A stretch of 64,000 nucleotides of DNA, taken from contig JABSOY010000012.1 of NCBI GenBank assembly GCA_013215385.1, positions 166,851 through 230,850 on the forward strand, written 5' to 3'. The position numbers and the translations under genes are program-made. Position 1 is the first letter of the stretch. Each line of letters opens with the position of its first letter. Shown here piece after piece: positions 19,011-31,362 of this stretch. The notes beneath the pieces were generated by a model, which was given only the letters and a program-made list of their open reading frames with translations, ran no database searches and was not told the origin of the DNA. This stretch comes from Colwellia sp. (GTDB taxonomy: Bacteria > Pseudomonadota > Gammaproteobacteria > Enterobacterales > Alteromonadaceae).

Positions 19011-19253
19011 TTATCGAACGCTAGTAGTGACGACTTTTTCAAGTTCAGCAATTGACATGGTAGGAATAAATTCATTTTCACGGTCAGCCGATGGGAATGA
19101 AGGTACTTGATTATGTTGTTGCTGCGCTGAATAAGTATTTGACTGGCTACTTGTCTGATGTGGGGGTGTTACCGCCCTATTCACTGCTTTCACAGTGGGG
19201 ATAACCGAAATTTTGTGAGGGTTAGTAACTAAAGATTGAGAAAGTGAATTCAT
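19011..19253 (-). CDS. Hypothetical small protein
   Basis: About 80 residues if started at ATG 19253 (alternatives ATG 19256, ATG 19268, TTG 19301). It is low-complexity and polar, rich in Ser, Gln, Thr and Pro (TSSQSNTYSAQQQHNQ), without a signal peptide or recognised domain. An inverted repeat (ACCGCCAT 19261-19268 with ATGGCGGT 19283-19290) lies just before the start in the would-be leader. It may be real but fast-evolving; coding evidence is weak. Confidence 0.35.
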   Translation of the reverse strand: MNSLSQSLVTNPHKISVIPTVKAVNRAVTPPHQTSSQSNTYSAQQQHNQVPSFPSADRENEFIPTMSIAELEKVVTTSVR

Positions 19254-19374
19254 CATATTAACCGCCATCAAGTAATAATATAATGGCGGTATTTCAATCA
19301 ATTTTAAAACATAATTTGTAAAGCTTTGTTATTTTCAACCGTACAATTGCAACAAAGCCCTTTTCTTATAGCTG

Positions 19375-20613
19375 TTAATCTAAGTTTTTAGTGATATGGT
19401 GCGAAGCCGCAGCAGTAAACACCACATCAGTAGAGCTATTTAGTGCAGTTTCGGCTGAGTCTTGAATAACACCAATAATGAAACCTATCGCGACAACTTG
19501 CATAGCAATGTCAGTGTTGATACCAAACAAACCACAAGCCAATGGAATAAGTAGCAACGAACCACCAGCAACACCAGAAGCCCCACAAGCTGAAACTGAG
19601 GCGATAACACTTAATAAAAGAGCAGTAGCAAAGTCTACTTCAATATTTAAGGTATTTGCCGTAGCAAGTGTTAATACCGTAATAGTGATGGCAGCTCCAG
19701 CCATGTTAATGGTTGCACCTAAAGGAATCGAAACTGAATAAGTATCTTCGTGTAAATCGAGCTTTTCACACAACGCCATATTTACCGGAATGTTCGCAGC
19801 AGAGCTTCGAGTAAAAAACGCAGTAATGCCTGATTCTTTTAAACAAGTAAGTACTAACGGATAAGGGTTTTTACGCATAATTAAATAGACAATCAACGGA
19901 TTCACGATAAGCGCAATGATTAACATAGATCCTAACAGCACTAAAACTAAGTGGCTAAATTCACCTAGTGTATCAAAGCCAGTAGTTGCAACTGTATTAG
20001 CGACTAGCCCCATAATACCCAATGGTGCAAAACGAATAACTAATCTGACAATACTTGAAATAGCTTCAGCAAAGTCGTGGACCATTACTTTTGTCGATTC
20101 GCTGCCTTTTTTCAACGCAAAACCTAAACCTAAGCCCCAAGCTAAAATGCCAATAAAATTACCAGTTACAACAGCGTTAAAAGGGTTGTCTACTATTTTA
20201 AATGCTAGGGTTGATAACACTTCACCTAGACCTTGTGGTGGGTTGGCATTAGCACCTACTAAGTCTAAAGTTAACTGCACAGGAAAGGCAAAACTTAACA
20301 CTACTGCAACTAACGCTGCACTTATGGTACCGACTAAATAGAGCCCGACGATAGGCTTTAACTTAGCATCACTATTAGGTTTTTGATTCGCGATAGAAGA
20401 AGCGACTAACACTAAGACTAAAATAGGCGCAACGGCTTTTAATGCGCTGACAAATAAACTCCCTAGCATGGCGAATGACTTAGCAATTTCAGGTGATATA
20501 AGTGCTATTACAATCCCAAAAACAATAGCGATAATGATTTGATTTACAATATTAATAGATTGAAGCTTGCCAAAAAGTGACTGGTTTTCTAATGAAGTAT
20601 TTTCTGTTGTCAT
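19375..20613 (-). CDS. sstT: Serine/threonine:Na+ symporter SstT
   Basis: A 412-residue inner-membrane protein of the dicarboxylate/amino acid:cation symporter family. SstT features include the short N-terminus ending [21 protein letters not shown], the hairpin motif [13 protein letters not shown] (serine-rich re-entrant loop), the Na+/substrate helix [20 protein letters not shown], and [19 protein letters not shown] in the second hairpin. It imports L-serine and L-threonine with Na+, and with sdaA in the same region serine could be taken up and deaminated (inference). ATG 20613. Confidence 0.95.
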   Translation of the reverse strand: MTTENTSLENQSLFGKLQSINIVNQIIIAIVFGIVIALISPEIAKSFAMLGSLFVSALKAVAPILVLVLVASSIANQKPNSDAKLKPIVGLYLVGTISAALVAVVLSFAFPVQLTLDLVGANANPPQGLGEVLSTLAFKIVDNPFNAVVTGNFIGILAWGLGLGFALKKGSESTKVMVHDFAEAISSIVRLVIRFAPLGIMGLVANTVATTGFDTLGEFSHLVLVLLGSMLIIALIVNPLIVYLIMRKNPYPLVLTCLKESGITAFFTRSSAANIPVNMALCEKLDLHEDTYSVSIPLGATINMAGAAITITVLTLATANTLNIEVDFATALLLSVIASVSACGASGVAGGSLLLIPLACGLFGINTDIAMQVVAIGFIIGVIQDSAETALNSSTDVVFTAAASHHITKNLD

Positions 20614-20719
20614 ATTTTTTCTTATTTTAGTTATTGTTCTTATTATAAGATAACGTGTCGATGAAGATTTTTACCACTTATTCACCGCTACTGTCTAGTT
20701 TATTCGTTACATGGTGGAT

Positions 20720-22093
20720 TTATAAAGACGGTTCACCACCATTCAATGAAATAGCAAAAGCTGCCTCTTCGTTATCCGCTAAATAGCCCTTACAGATAAA
20801 CTGCCCTGCTACAGCGACCAATTCATTGTCATAAAATATAAAAGGTAATCTTTTTCTTTGCCATGGCGGTATCGAGAGTTCTTGTAATACTTTTTTTAAG
20901 GAGCGTGAGTGCTGTCGGTATTGCGGCAAACATTTAGGGTTATCGTGAGAAAAGCGAATTGAGACTACTTGATTAACAGTTGGTTTTTTGATTAATCCTT
21001 GCCAGTTCCTTTTGTTTTTTTCTTCTCTCGAGCGTGTCGAAAAGATCAAGACACCTAACTCATCAGGAAGGTTAATATTTAAAGGCGTGTTATCCGTTAT
21101 AGCAGCGAAATTTATAGTTTGCTGCCATGATGAAATATCTTGAAAAATTTTAGTTAAATACAGTTCGCCTTTAAACCGTCTAATACAACACTCGGCTAAC
21201 TGAACAACCGGAGACTTATCACTGTCCGCATTAAGTTGCAGACATATTTGCTTTAATTGCTCTTGGCTCGGCATTAAAAGCTTATGCGTAGATAAAAAAT
21301 AGCGTAACAGGTTTCTAAGTCTTGCTTCACTCAGTTTATTCAAATGAGAAACCGAAAGATTATAAAGTGATTGCTGACAATCCGCTAAGTCTTGATCTGC
21401 TAGTTCATCAAGTAATTGCTGTGCTTCAAAACAATGTTCTGCACTTCGCGCAATGGTCTTATTAATACTTGGCCAACGGGCTACAAGCTTAGGTGAAATT
21501 TGATGGCGTAGAAAGTTACGATCAAAACGTTCATCGTTATTAGACTCATCTTCAATCCATACTAACTTATGCAGATCCGCATAGGCTTCAATCTCTGCTC
21601 GTGAAATATTCAATAAGGGTCGAACTAATAAGTGTTTACCTAATGCCATCTCACTCTGCATTGCCGATAACCCTTTCAAACCAGAGCCTCTTTTTAATGC
21701 TAACAGGAAAGTTTCAGTTTGGTCATCACTATGATGCCCAGTAACAATTAAATCACCGGTATTTGCGGCTGATTTTAAAGCACGGTAACGTGCATCACGG
21801 GCTAGTGCTTCTAAACTTTGTTGTGCTATCGCTTGAACATTTACCGAAATAATTTCTAGTGGTAGATCAAATCTTTGACATTGCTCTTTAGCAAATGCTT
21901 GCCACTGGGAAGCATTCGAACTTAAGCCATGATCTACATGACAAACACGAACATTAGCATTAATAGCTTTTTGTTTTTTTAAAGAAGCAAGGCTATGTAA
22001 AAGCACTTGTGAGTCAATACCGCCACTGTAGGCAATAAGGAGTGATGGTGTAGGGTAGTTTGAAAAAAAATGTCTTAACGTATTTTCAATCAT
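20720..22093 (-). CDS. tilS: tRNA(Ile)-lysidine synthase TilS
   Basis: A 457-residue protein. The ATP-pyrophosphatase P-loop SGGIDS is at residues 23-28, and the N-terminal domain continues with HVDHGLSSNASQW, VTGHHSDDQTETFLLALKRG and EDESNNDERFDRNFLRHQI. C-terminal substrate-binding domains follow (HSRSLKKVLQELSIPPWQRKRLPFIF). It attaches lysine to C34 of tRNA-Ile(CAU), changing its decoding to AUA, and is essential. It lies 145 bases downstream of accA on the same strand, as is usual at the end of this operon. Confidence 0.95.
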   Translation of the reverse strand: MIENTLRHFFSNYPTPSLLIAYSGGIDSQVLLHSLASLKKQKAINANVRVCHVDHGLSSNASQWQAFAKEQCQRFDLPLEIISVNVQAIAQQSLEALARDARYRALKSAANTGDLIVTGHHSDDQTETFLLALKRGSGLKGLSAMQSEMALGKHLLVRPLLNISRAEIEAYADLHKLVWIEDESNNDERFDRNFLRHQISPKLVARWPSINKTIARSAEHCFEAQQLLDELADQDLADCQQSLYNLSVSHLNKLSEARLRNLLRYFLSTHKLLMPSQEQLKQICLQLNADSDKSPVVQLAECCIRRFKGELYLTKIFQDISSWQQTINFAAITDNTPLNINLPDELGVLIFSTRSREEKNKRNWQGLIKKPTVNQVVSIRFSHDNPKCLPQYRQHSRSLKKVLQELSIPPWQRKRLPFIFYDNELVAVAGQFICKGYLADNEEAAFAISLNGGEPSL

Positions 22094-22238
22094 AGTTTAC
22101 TTGGTAAATTGTAACTGCATCAACAAAAAATGCAGCCTTACATTATTTATATAAATAGATAATTTGATAAATAAAATAAAGCTACAACTTTATCAGTAAA
22201 GTTTTCAATATCACTTTACCGATGTCGACTTAACACGA

Positions 22239-23195
22239 TTAACAGTAACCGAAAGACATCAATCTGTCGTAACGTTTTTCAATTAATTCGTCTTTTGTTA
22301 AGCCTTCTAACTCTGCAAGGCAAGCTTTTAATACTTGTTTTAAGTTAGCAGCCATAATATCCATATCACGATGCGCTCCACCTAAAGGCTCTTCAACGAT
22401 GTTATCAATTAGCTCTAACTCTTTGATACGTTTGGCCGTTATTCCCATAGCTGCAGCAGCCGTCGGTGCTTTCTCCGCCGTTTTCCATAAAATTGAAGCA
22501 CAGCCTTCCGGTGAAATCACTGAATATGTAGAGTATTGCAACATGTTAACACGGTCGCCAACACCAATAGCTAAAGCACCACCAGAGCCACCTTCGCCGA
22601 TAACCGTACAAACAATTGGCACTGACAAACGCGCCATGACTTTTAAGTTCATTGCTATCGCTTCACTTTGTCCACGCTCTTCTGCACCAATACCTGGATA
22701 TGCACCAGGTGTGTCAATGAAAGTAATAATTGGCATATTAAAACGTTCAGCCATTAGCATTAAACGTAATGCTTTACGATAGCCTTCAGGGCGAGGCATA
22801 CCGAAATTACGCTTAACTTTTTCAGCCGTTGAACGACCTTTTTGATGACCAATAATCATTACTGGTTTGCCATCTAAACGCGCTGTGCCACCAACAATAG
22901 CTCGGTCATCGGCGTAATGTCTATCACCAGCAAGCTCATCAAATTCAGTGAAAATACGAGGTAAATAATCAAGTGTATACGGACGTTGTGGATGACGCGC
23001 TACACGAGCAGTTTGCCATGGGTCAAGATCAGAAAAAATCTTTTTGGTTAACTCTGAGTTTTTACCCCGCAACTGGGTAATTTGCTCTTCAAGATCAAGA
23101 TCTAATTCTTGACCATTGTTCACTAATTCTAACTCTTCAATTTTTGCATCAAGCTCAGCAATCGGTTGCTCGAAATCTAAAAAATTTAATGACAT
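22239..23195 (-). CDS. accA: Acetyl-CoA carboxylase carboxyltransferase subunit alpha
   Basis: 318 residues from ATG 23195, which has an AGG-type ribosome binding site and matches the E. coli protein start ([20 protein letters not shown]). A longer frame upstream is not supported. Typical motifs are [37 protein letters not shown] and [17 protein letters not shown]. It forms a heterotetramer with AccD and transfers CO2 from carboxybiotin to acetyl-CoA, giving malonyl-CoA. It follows dnaE, as in other gammaproteobacteria, after a 172-base gap. Confidence 0.96.
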   Translation of the reverse strand: MSLNFLDFEQPIAELDAKIEELELVNNGQELDLDLEEQITQLRGKNSELTKKIFSDLDPWQTARVARHPQRPYTLDYLPRIFTEFDELAGDRHYADDRAIVGGTARLDGKPVMIIGHQKGRSTAEKVKRNFGMPRPEGYRKALRLMLMAERFNMPIITFIDTPGAYPGIGAEERGQSEAIAMNLKVMARLSVPIVCTVIGEGGSGGALAIGVGDRVNMLQYSTYSVISPEGCASILWKTAEKAPTAAAAMGITAKRIKELELIDNIVEEPLGGAHRDMDIMAANLKQVLKACLAELEGLTKDELIEKRYDRLMSFGYC

Positions 23196-23367
23196 ATGAT
23201 TATTCTTACCTATGTTCTCTGCCGTTCTATTGTTAACAGCATGATTGTTCAAATAGAGTACTTAATAATTAAGCGTTAACTACTAAGTCGATAACAAAGT
23301 CTCAACCGACATTGTTATAATTTATTTATTGGGCTTAACAATGATTTACCATTTAACGTGACCTAGT

Positions 23368-26300
23368 TCACTTAAACCTTAAAGCAACATCTTCGTCGCC
23401 TAATAAGGTTTTTAATTCATGTAATAAAGCATCTGCTGGCGTTACTCGCCACTGTACGCCCAATTCTAGCATAGCTTTTGCTTCATCTCTTTGATAAAAC
23501 AATCGAATTGGACAGGTACCATCTTTATACGGTGTTAATACCTCAGTAAATTTTTCGATAAAACCTTCACCAGCCTTAGTTTTATTGACATTTATATCTA
23601 CTGATTTTACATAGTTTTCCCGAGCATCAGCTACGGTCATGATATCTCGGGCGGTCATTGTAATACCTCCAGAGTATTCATCAAAGCTGACCTGTCCGCT
23701 ACAAACCAAAATAGCATCACTGACCAGCATTTCAGCAAACTTATCATAGTCGTCAGGGAATAGTCTAATATCCATGCGGGCACTTTTATCATCAAGCGTA
23801 ACCAGTGCCCATTTTCTGCCACGCTTATTTACTATTACTCTTACGCCTAAGACTAAACCAACCGCAACGGTGGTTTTATCTTTACTCGTAGCCTGTAAAC
23901 TAACTAACCGTCCTGTTGCGTAATGTTTAGTTTCGGCTAAAAAACGATTAATGGGATGGCCCGTTAAATATAAACCTAGGGTTTCTTTTTCACCATTGAG
24001 CCAAACTTCTTCGGCCCACACCGGCACATCTTTAAATGCTTGTCGGTTATCTTCTGGTTCTTCGTTAATTAAACCAAACAAATCATTTTGGCCAACAGCT
24101 TGTGCCTTGGCATGTTGATCTGCGGCCTTAATTGCTTCTGGTAAGGTTGCGAATAACAGAGCTCGATGAGGCTCTTCTTTGCCATTAATAATTTTTTTAG
24201 GCCCAAGGCTATCCATCGCCCCCGCTTTAACGAGTTTTTCGAGTACACGTTTATTGATTTTTTTCAGATCAAGACGAGCACAAAAATCAAAAAGGTCAAG
24301 GAATTCCCCTCCTTCTTCTCGAGCAGTAATGATCGCTTCAATCGGTCCTTCACCGACACCTTTTACCGCGCCAATACCATAGACAATTTGATCTTGTTCA
24401 TTGACGGTAAATTTATATTGGCCAGCATTTACATCAGGAGGAAGTAAATCAATACCCATGTTGCCACACTCATCAACAAGGGTAACAATTTTTTCAGTGT
24501 TATCTATATCAGCCGACATTACCGCTGCCATAAATGGTGCAGGGAAATGAGTTTTCATCCACAAAGTTTGATATGAAACCAGTGCGTAAGCTGCTGAATG
24601 TGATTTGTTAAAACCATAACCTGCAAATTTTTCAACAAGATCAAAAATTTTCATGGCAAGTTCGCCATCAACACCACGATTTATAGCGCCTTGCTCAAAA
24701 CCATCACGCTGCTTAGCCATTTCTTCTGGCTTTTTCTTACCCATAGCACGACGAAGCATATCTGCACCACCGAGCGAATAACCAGCCAATACTTGTGCAA
24801 TTTGCATAACCTGCTCTTGGTATAAAATAATACCGTAAGTGGGTTCAAGAATAGGTTTTAAATCAAGATGTTGCCATGTAGCATCGGGGTAGCTTACTTC
24901 TTCACGGCCATGTTTACGTTCGATGAAGTTATCAACCATGCCTGACTGTAGTGGCCCAGGCCTAAAGAGTGCAACCAGGGCGATAATATCTTCAAAGCAA
25001 TCAGGTTTTAGTTTAGCTATAAGTGATTTCATACCACTTGACTCAAGCTGAAAAACAGCCGTCGTCTCTGACTTTAGTAACACTTTAAAGCTGGCAGGAT
25101 CTTCTAAAGGGATACGAGTAATGTCGATAGGCTCTTTGCCTTCTTTTAACAATTTTACATCAGCCATTTCAATAGCCCACTGTAAAATGGTTAACGTTCG
25201 AAGTCCTAAGAAATCGAATTTTACTAAACCTGCATCTTCAACATCATTTTTATCAAACTGCGTAACAGGATTTTTACCTTCGTCATCACAATAAAGGGGT
25301 GCAAAGTCCGTTATGGTTGTTGGCGAAATAACAACACCACCAGCATGTTTACCAGCATTACGTGTCGTACCTTCTAGGATACGACACATATCTATTAAGT
25401 CTTTTACTTCAGTATCTTGCGCATAAATCTCTGGTAATTTAGGCTCTTCTTCAAATGCTTTAGCTAAGGTCATACCCGGTGTCGGCGGGATCAGTTTTGA
25501 GATCCGGTCAACAAAACCATAGGGGTGCCCCAATACACGACCAACATCGCGAATAACAGCTTTTGCGGCCATGGTACCAAAAGTAATAATTTGAGATACC
25601 GCATCACGCCCATAAAGCTCGGCAACGTGGTCAATTACTTCATCACGCCTGTCCATACAGAAATCGATATCGAAATCGGGCATAGATACACGTTCAGGAT
25701 TTAAGAATCGCTCGAAAAGTAAATCGTATTCAAGGGGATCTAAGTCAGTAATTTTTTGTGCATAAGCCACTAGCGAACCGGCACCAGAACCACGGCCAGG
25801 GCCTACTGGAATATTATTATCTTTACTCCACTGAATAAACTCCATTACGATCAAGAAATAACCGGGGAAGCCCATGTCATTAACAACTTTAAGCTCTATG
25901 GCTAAGCGTTCATCATAAGGTTTACGTTTTTCGGCAAAGTCTGGCGCATCTTTATCAAATAATGTCTCTAAACGGTCTTGTAAGCCTTCTTCAGAAACTT
26001 TGACAAGGTAATCTTCTATTGATAAACCTTCGGTTGGAAAGTCTGGTAAAACGTATTCGCCAAGTCGAACCGTGACATTACATCGCTTTGCTATTTCTAC
26101 GGTATTTTCAAGCGCTTCTGGTATGTCTGAAAACAACTCACACATTTCAGCTTCACTACGGAAATATTGTTCTTTAGAGTATTTTTTTGGACGACGTTTA
26201 TCACTTAGCGTAAAACCGTCATGAATCGCTACGCGAATTTCATGGGCATCGAATCGCTCAGGAGAGATAAACATCACTTCATTAGTCGCGACGACGGGAA

Positions 26301-26937
26301 GTGATTCTTTTGCTGCAAGTTCAACGGCTAAATGAATATAGTTTTCTTCATTTTCTCGGTTAGTTCTTATCAGTTCAAGGTAAAAGCAATCAGGAAAATA
26401 CGCTTGGTAGAACTTAACCATTTCATCGACAAGCTCTAAATTCCCTTTAATAAGCGCTTTACCAATATCTCCTTCGCGACCAGCAGATAATAGAATTAGC
26501 CCGGACGCATATTCAATCAGCCAGTCTTTGTCGATAACTGCTTTACCTTGAACATGACCACGCAAATAGGCTTTAGAAATAAGTTCTGTAAGGTTTTTAT
26601 AACCGACATTATCTGTTGTTAATACGACAATTCTAAAAAGATCATCTTCTAATTCGTCACTCTTTACCCAAAAATCGCAACCGATAATAGGTTTGATACC
26701 GGCGCCATGTGCTGCGTGATAATACTTAACTAATCCACAAAGATTCGTTTGATCTGTTAGTGCAAGGGCTGGCATGCCAAAGTCGTTTGCTTTAGCAATT
26801 ATTGCTTTTACTTTATTCAAACCATCGCACATTGAATAATCGCTGTGAACGCGTAAATGAATAAATTTAGGTTGCGGTATTGCTTGGGATTTTTCTTGCT
26901 CTGAATCCAGTGAGTCGACTAACACTTGCTCTGACAT
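23368..26937 (-). CDS. dnaE: DNA polymerase III subunit alpha
   Basis: 1189 residues from ATG 26937; a GTG two codons upstream is less likely, since AGGTGA fits the ATG. The domains are an N-terminal PHP ([19 protein letters not shown]), the polymerase palm with the catalytic acids in [15 protein letters not shown], fingers including [19 protein letters not shown], a helix-hairpin-helix region, an OB fold ([22 protein letters not shown]) and a C-terminal tau-binding tail. It is the replicative polymerase subunit. The ATG shares its A with the rnhB stop codon (TAATG), so translation is coupled. Confidence 0.97.
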   Translation of the reverse strand: MSEQVLVDSLDSEQEKSQAIPQPKFIHLRVHSDYSMCDGLNKVKAIIAKANDFGMPALALTDQTNLCGLVKYYHAAHGAGIKPIIGCDFWVKSDELEDDLFRIVVLTTDNVGYKNLTELISKAYLRGHVQGKAVIDKDWLIEYASGLILLSAGREGDIGKALIKGNLELVDEMVKFYQAYFPDCFYLELIRTNRENEENYIHLAVELAAKESLPVVATNEVMFISPERFDAHEIRVAIHDGFTLSDKRRPKKYSKEQYFRSEAEMCELFSDIPEALENTVEIAKRCNVTVRLGEYVLPDFPTEGLSIEDYLVKVSEEGLQDRLETLFDKDAPDFAEKRKPYDERLAIELKVVNDMGFPGYFLIVMEFIQWSKDNNIPVGPGRGSGAGSLVAYAQKITDLDPLEYDLLFERFLNPERVSMPDFDIDFCMDRRDEVIDHVAELYGRDAVSQIITFGTMAAKAVIRDVGRVLGHPYGFVDRISKLIPPTPGMTLAKAFEEEPKLPEIYAQDTEVKDLIDMCRILEGTTRNAGKHAGGVVISPTTITDFAPLYCDDEGKNPVTQFDKNDVEDAGLVKFDFLGLRTLTILQWAIEMADVKLLKEGKEPIDITRIPLEDPASFKVLLKSETTAVFQLESSGMKSLIAKLKPDCFEDIIALVALFRPGPLQSGMVDNFIERKHGREEVSYPDATWQHLDLKPILEPTYGIILYQEQVMQIAQVLAGYSLGGADMLRRAMGKKKPEEMAKQRDGFEQGAINRGVDGELAMKIFDLVEKFAGYGFNKSHSAAYALVSYQTLWMKTHFPAPFMAAVMSADIDNTEKIVTLVDECGNMGIDLLPPDVNAGQYKFTVNEQDQIVYGIGAVKGVGEGPIEAIITAREEGGEFLDLFDFCARLDLKKINKRVLEKLVKAGAMDSLGPKKIINGKEEPHRALLFATLPEAIKAADQHAKAQAVGQNDLFGLINEEPEDNRQAFKDVPVWAEEVWLNGEKETLGLYLTGHPINRFLAETKHYATGRLVSLQATSKDKTTVAVGLVLGVRVIVNKRGRKWALVTLDDKSARMDIRLFPDDYDKFAEMLVSDAILVCSGQVSFDEYSGGITMTARDIMTVADARENYVKSVDINVNKTKAGEGFIEKFTEVLTPYKDGTCPIRLFYQRDEAKAMLELGVQWRVTPADALLHELKTLLGDEDVALRFK

Positions 26938-27662
26938 TAGCACTTCACCTGAGCTTCATCTGCATTGCTTCTGGTCGGGAGAACACCCTGCATAGCAATA
27001 ACTTTAGCTACAGGTTTAAAACTCGCACGGTAGCAATCAAGTACACCGTGTTCAATGATTTTTTCTAAATGTGCTTTAGTTGGGTAGCCTTTGTGTTTAG
27101 CAAAACCATACTCAGGGTGCAATTCATCTAAAGCTAGCATTTCGTCGTCACGAACGACTTTAGCTAATATAGAGGCGGCGCTTATTTCACTAACACGATC
27201 ATCGCCTTTAACAACAGCTTGAGAGGCTATATTTCCGTTAACACTCATAAAAGTGGGACAACGATTACCATCGACTAAGACATAATCAGGCATAACTGAT
27301 AATTCTTGAACAGCTCTTTGCATAGCTAGCATGGTTGCATGAAGTATATTTAATGTGTCAATTTCTTCAGGCGTTGCTCGACCGATTGCCCATGAAATAG
27401 CTTTTTCTTTTATTTCTACAGAAAGTATTTGCCGTTTTTTATCTGATAACTTTTTTGAATCCATTAATCCTTTGATAGGATTTTCAGGATCAAGAATAAC
27501 TGCAGCGGTAACTACATCACCAACTAATGGACCACGGCCCACTTCATCAACCCCAGCAATACAATAAGCAATAGGGTATTCAAAAGGAGAAAAAATCTTT
27601 TTCGGTTTGGATATTTTTTTAGTCTTGGCTTTATTTATATCTGCCGTACTGGTAATACTCAT
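26937..27662 (-). CDS. rnhB: Ribonuclease HII
   Basis: A 241-residue protein. The catalytic core starts [19 protein letters not shown] (Asp-Glu of the DEDD site), with [21 protein letters not shown] and [20 protein letters not shown] following. A basic N-terminal extension of about 30 residues ([14 protein letters not shown]) precedes it and is absent in E. coli RnhB (198 residues). It cleaves RNA at single ribonucleotides in DNA and at RNA:DNA hybrids. ATG 27662 overlaps the lpxB stop as ATGA, and its stop overlaps dnaE. Confidence 0.95.
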   Translation of the reverse strand: MSITSTADINKAKTKKISKPKKIFSPFEYPIAYCIAGVDEVGRGPLVGDVVTAAVILDPENPIKGLMDSKKLSDKKRQILSVEIKEKAISWAIGRATPEEIDTLNILHATMLAMQRAVQELSVMPDYVLVDGNRCPTFMSVNGNIASQAVVKGDDRVSEISAASILAKVVRDDEMLALDELHPEYGFAKHKGYPTKAHLEKIIEHGVLDCYRASFKPVAKVIAMQGVLPTRSNADEAQVKC

Positions 27663-28861
27663 TTTGACATTAGGCTCATAACAGCTTTCGCAGCTTCTCT
27701 ACTGGCATTTTTTTTCAATGCGAGGTGAATATTCATGTACTCATCTTGAAGCGAACTTTGGTCTTGATATAAGCGTTCTTTCACTAAAGGTACAATATTA
27801 TCAATATTAACGTCACTCTGTAATAATTCAGGTACTAAGGTTTTGTTAGTCAATAAATTAGGTAATGAGAACCATTTTAATTTCACTAGCCCTTTAAACA
27901 TGTGATAAGTAAACGAATTGAATTTATAACAAATAACCATTGGACGTTTGACCAGTGCAGCTTCTAAAGTTACGGTACCTGATGCCATCAATAGGCAATC
28001 ACTTGCTGCCATGACCTGCTGGGTTTTATTGGTAATAATAGTAAGAGCTAAATTAGGGGCTATTTTTTCTTTCAGTTGGTTAAATTGTTCTGTTCTTTTT
28101 TCGCTTATCATCGGGACAACAAAATGCAATTCGGGGTCTTGCTCCAAAAGTTGCACTGCAGAAAGTAAAAATGGTTCAGCTAAACGAGATAACTCACCGC
28201 CACGGCTACCGGGCATAAGTGCAAGTACTTTTCGATTTAGTGGCAAGTCTAAGGCTTGTCGTGCTTCTATTTTGTCAGACGATAATGGAATGTCATCAGC
28301 AAGGGGATGTCCAACAAACGTACAGGGGACTTCATATTTATCATAAAAATCTTTTTCAAACGGAAGCAATGACAGCACCATATCAGTCGCGGCTTCGATT
28401 TTAAAAATACGCTTTTCACGCCATGCCCATACTGATGGGCTGACATAATGTACTGTTTTAATTCCGCTCTTTTTTAACGTGAGTTCCAAGCGTAAATTAA
28501 AATCAGGCGCATCAATACCAATAAACACATCAGGCTTATGCTTAATAAAATGAGAAGCTAAACAGTCTTTTACATGAAATAGACGCTTAAGCCGACCTAA
28601 AACTTCAAAGATCCCCATTACTGAGAGCTCTTCCATTTCAAATAGACTTTCAAAACCTAGCGCATGCATTTTTGGACCGCCAATACCAATAAACTTAGCA
28701 TTAGGATATATACACATTAACGAAGACATAAGTCCTGCACCTAAGGTATCTCCTGAATGCTCACCAACAACAAGCCCAAATACAGGAGTTAGCTCAGAAG
28801 CTGAGCCATTTCTCATTGACGGTGAGAGAGGAATAACTGGATTTTCTAATGTGTCGTTCAT
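27659..28861 (-). CDS. lpxB: Lipid-A-disaccharide synthase
   Basis: A 400-residue GT19 glycosyltransferase. Motifs are [66 protein letters not shown] and [13 protein letters not shown], and the C-terminal domain carries [21 protein letters not shown]. It joins UDP-2,3-diacylglucosamine to lipid X, making the lipid A disaccharide at the cytoplasmic membrane surface. It lies between lpxA (34-base gap) and rnhB (ATGA overlap). Confidence 0.96.
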   Translation of the reverse strand: MNDTLENPVIPLSPSMRNGSASELTPVFGLVVGEHSGDTLGAGLMSSLMCIYPNAKFIGIGGPKMHALGFESLFEMEELSVMGIFEVLGRLKRLFHVKDCLASHFIKHKPDVFIGIDAPDFNLRLELTLKKSGIKTVHYVSPSVWAWREKRIFKIEAATDMVLSLLPFEKDFYDKYEVPCTFVGHPLADDIPLSSDKIEARQALDLPLNRKVLALMPGSRGGELSRLAEPFLLSAVQLLEQDPELHFVVPMISEKRTEQFNQLKEKIAPNLALTIITNKTQQVMAASDCLLMASGTVTLEAALVKRPMVICYKFNSFTYHMFKGLVKLKWFSLPNLLTNKTLVPELLQSDVNIDNIVPLVKERLYQDQSSLQDEYMNIHLALKKNASREAAKAVMSLMSK

Positions 28862-28895
28862 TAACCTTTACTCTACTACTTTTATTCAATTGCTG

Positions 28896-29687
28896 TTAAC
28901 GCGCAATACCGCGATTCGAATTTTTAATAAACTCAGCGAAAAACGTCAACTCGGGCATATCATCAGCCAGAGCTTCAACATTTGCTAGAGCTTCATTAAT
29001 ACTTAAGCCTTTACGATATACTTCTTTATAAGCGCGCTTAATCATTAAAATGACATTTTTGTCGAACCCTCTTCGTTTTAATCCTTCAGAGTTCAAACCA
29101 AAAGGTGAAGCAGGTTGGCCAGAAACCAATAAATAAGGGGGAATATCTTTTAAAATAAGGGAGTTGGCTGCTACAAAACTATGTGCGCCAATATGACAAA
29201 ACTGATGAACTCCTGTCATACCACCTAAAATAGCATAATCACCCACATGTACATGTCCGGCAATAGATGCATTATTCGCTAAAATACAATGATCACCCAC
29301 TACACAGTCATGAGCAATATGCGTGTAAGCCATAAATAAATTATTACTACCAATTTTCGTTAGGCTATTATCCTGTATCGTGCCACGGTGTACCGTACAC
29401 GATTCACGAAAAACATTGTTATCACCAATGATTAATTCGGTCGGTTCACCTGCATATTTCAGGTCTTGACAATCTTCACCGATACTCGAAAATTGAAAGA
29501 AGTGATTACCCTGGCCAATTTTAGTTGGTCCCTTGATCACAACATGAGAATTAATAACACAGTTGTCACCAATAACGACATCTTTAGCGATATATGTCCA
29601 AGGTCCGATACGTACATTACTGCCTATCGAGGCACCATTTTCGATTATTGCTTGTGGATGTATTAAATTCTCGTTGTTATTCGTCAA
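28896..29687 (-). CDS. lpxA: UDP-N-acetylglucosamine acyltransferase
   Basis: A 263-residue left-handed beta-helix acyltransferase with hexapeptide repeats from about residue 8 to 190 (IGSNVRIGPWTYIAKDVVIG), the catalytic His in MAYTHIAHDCVVG, and GGMTGVHQFCHIGAHS. It transfers a hydroxyacyl chain from ACP to UDP-GlcNAc, the first step of lipid A synthesis. No ATG exists between the fabZ stop and the conserved N-terminus. The start is therefore TTG 29687 (or possibly the adjacent ATT), three bases after fabZ ends. Confidence 0.94.
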   Translation of the reverse strand: MTNNNENLIHPQAIIENGASIGSNVRIGPWTYIAKDVVIGDNCVINSHVVIKGPTKIGQGNHFFQFSSIGEDCQDLKYAGEPTELIIGDNNVFRESCTVHRGTIQDNSLTKIGSNNLFMAYTHIAHDCVVGDHCILANNASIAGHVHVGDYAILGGMTGVHQFCHIGAHSFVAANSLILKDIPPYLLVSGQPASPFGLNSEGLKRRGFDKNVILMIKRAYKEVYRKGLSINEALANVEALADDMPELTFFAEFIKNSNRGIAR

Positions 29688-29690
29688 AAT

Positions 29691-30143
29691 TTATACCACT
29701 CTTCTTGCACACATGAGTTCTGCAGAGCAGACAACTTTACCATCAACTCTTGCTTCGCCATAAAATTTCCACATACCGCGACGCTCTTTTATAAATTCGA
29801 CATGCAAATGCATGGTATCGCCAGGCACGACAGGTTTTTTAAATTTAGCTTTATCAATCGATGCAAATAGATACATTTCATTTTCATCTCGACCATCAGT
29901 ACTTTTAAAACCAAGAATGCCTGTTGCTTGAGCTAATGCTTCGAGGATCATTACACCTGGGAAAATAGGGAGATCAGGAAAATGACCATTAAAGACCGGC
30001 TCGTTTATTGAAACGTTTTTAATCGCATGCAATGTTTTCATTGGCTGGTAATCTAAAACACGGTCAACCAATAACATTGGATATCTATGTGGCAACAATG
30101 CTCTAATTTCTGCAATTTCAATGGTGTTTTTTGCTAATTCCAA
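29691..30143 (-). CDS. fabZ: 3-hydroxyacyl-ACP dehydratase FabZ
   Basis: 150 residues if started at TTG 30143, which has AAAGGA eight bases upstream. A TTG at 30161 would add six residues and overlap lpxD. No ATG precedes the conserved [16 protein letters not shown]. Catalytic residues are the His in [13 protein letters not shown] and the Glu in MILEALAQA. It dehydrates short and medium 3-hydroxyacyl-ACPs in fatty-acid elongation, so it competes with LpxA and LpxD for hydroxyacyl-ACP. That shared substrate explains its place inside the lipid A operon. Confidence 0.94.
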   Translation of the reverse strand: MELAKNTIEIAEIRALLPHRYPMLLVDRVLDYQPMKTLHAIKNVSINEPVFNGHFPDLPIFPGVMILEALAQATGILGFKSTDGRDENEMYLFASIDKAKFKKPVVPGDTMHLHVEFIKERRGMWKFYGEARVDGKVVCSAELMCARRVV

Positions 30144-30147
30144 CAGA

Positions 30148-31188
30148 TTATTCCTTTTCAATAATTGTGTTTAAGTGCTCTATATTATGCTCTGCACTTT
30201 TAATACGCGTTAGTATACTGTCTAATTTACGAATTCTTGCGTTATTTTTACGCCACTCTTTATTAGGTTGACATGGCATTCCTGAAGAATAAACACCTGA
30301 TTCGCTAATGTTTTTTGTAACCATAGTCATGCCAGTAAACACAATACCGTCACCAACTTCAATGTGACCATTTATACCAACAAGACCAGCAATAACACAA
30401 TTTTTACCAATTGTTGTGCTGCCGGCTATAACACTACAAGCTGCCATAGCGGTATTTTCGCCGATAACAACATTATGAGCAATCTGAATTTGGTTATCTA
30501 AAATAACACCATCTTTAATGACAGTATTTTCAAGAGCACCACGATCAATCGTTGTACTTGCGCCAATTTCTACGTTATCGCCAATAATCACGGTACCCAG
30601 TTGAGGGATTTTCAACCATTGACCTTCATCATTTGCATACCCAAAGCCATCAGAACCAATCACAGTATTTGCCTGAATAAGACAATTACGGCCAATCTCC
30701 ACGCGGTGATAAATACTGACATTAGCCCAAAGCTTGGTTTGTTCGCCTATCTTAGCTTGTTCACCAATAAAGCAACCTGCCCCTATAATAGCATTATCTG
30801 CAATAACAACACCTTGTTCTATAACTGCGTTGGCACCAATAGCAACGTTTTCTCCTAAAGAAACATCATCGGCGATTTGAGCCGATGGGTGAATATTTCG
30901 TGCAGGTTTTGGCGTAGTGTCTAATAACTGTGCGGTGAGTGCATAACCTAAATAGGGATTATCCATGACTAAAGCATTAGTTTTACAACTACTTAGACTT
31001 TGGCTCGAAATAATAACCGCACCTGCATTCGTAGAAGAAAGTTGTTGGTTATATTTTTTATTGGCTAAAAATGAAATTTGCTGAGCATTAGCCGCTGATA
31101 ATGTAGCAAGCGAGTCAATTAAATAATTTTCATCACCATGAACTTCTGCATCAATTTTGTCAGCGAGTTGTTTGAGAGTATAAGACAT
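30148..31188 (-). CDS. lpxD: UDP-3-O-(3-hydroxyacyl)glucosamine N-acyltransferase
   Basis: A 346-residue protein. The N-terminal uridine-binding domain ([20 protein letters not shown]) precedes a long hexapeptide beta-helix (residues ~100-290) with the catalytic His in [16 protein letters not shown], and a C-terminal helix ([18 protein letters not shown]). It adds the N-linked hydroxyacyl chain, the third step of lipid A synthesis. ATG 31188. The stop codon lies four bases before the likely fabZ start. Confidence 0.96.
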   Translation of the reverse strand: MSYTLKQLADKIDAEVHGDENYLIDSLATLSAANAQQISFLANKKYNQQLSSTNAGAVIISSQSLSSCKTNALVMDNPYLGYALTAQLLDTTPKPARNIHPSAQIADDVSLGENVAIGANAVIEQGVVIADNAIIGAGCFIGEQAKIGEQTKLWANVSIYHRVEIGRNCLIQANTVIGSDGFGYANDEGQWLKIPQLGTVIIGDNVEIGASTTIDRGALENTVIKDGVILDNQIQIAHNVVIGENTAMAACSVIAGSTTIGKNCVIAGLVGINGHIEVGDGIVFTGMTMVTKNISESGVYSSGMPCQPNKEWRKNNARIRKLDSILTRIKSAEHNIEHLNTIIEKE

Positions 31189-31362
31189 AAGTACTTAATA
31201 TTATTATGGATGCTAATAAAAGCATAGCTGGAAAAAGGATCTTAAACCAAGATGATATTTTTTAGGCTATAAACAAAACTTGCAACTAATATTATAAATA
31301 ATAGTTGCAAGTGTATTGGCGATAACCTGTGGCTAGAAAAATTCTAGCCGATTTACGTGCTA

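Noticed and set aside
19916..20341. 141-codon plus-strand frame
   Set aside because: It lies wholly inside sstT on the opposite strand, has no ribosome binding site and reads as low-complexity Pro/Thr/Lys sequence, the usual antisense shadow of a membrane protein gene.
22399..22782. 127-codon plus-strand frame
   Set aside because: Antisense shadow of accA, whose coding frame is certain.
27948..28346. 132-codon plus-strand frame
   Set aside because: Antisense of lpxB; no family resemblance.
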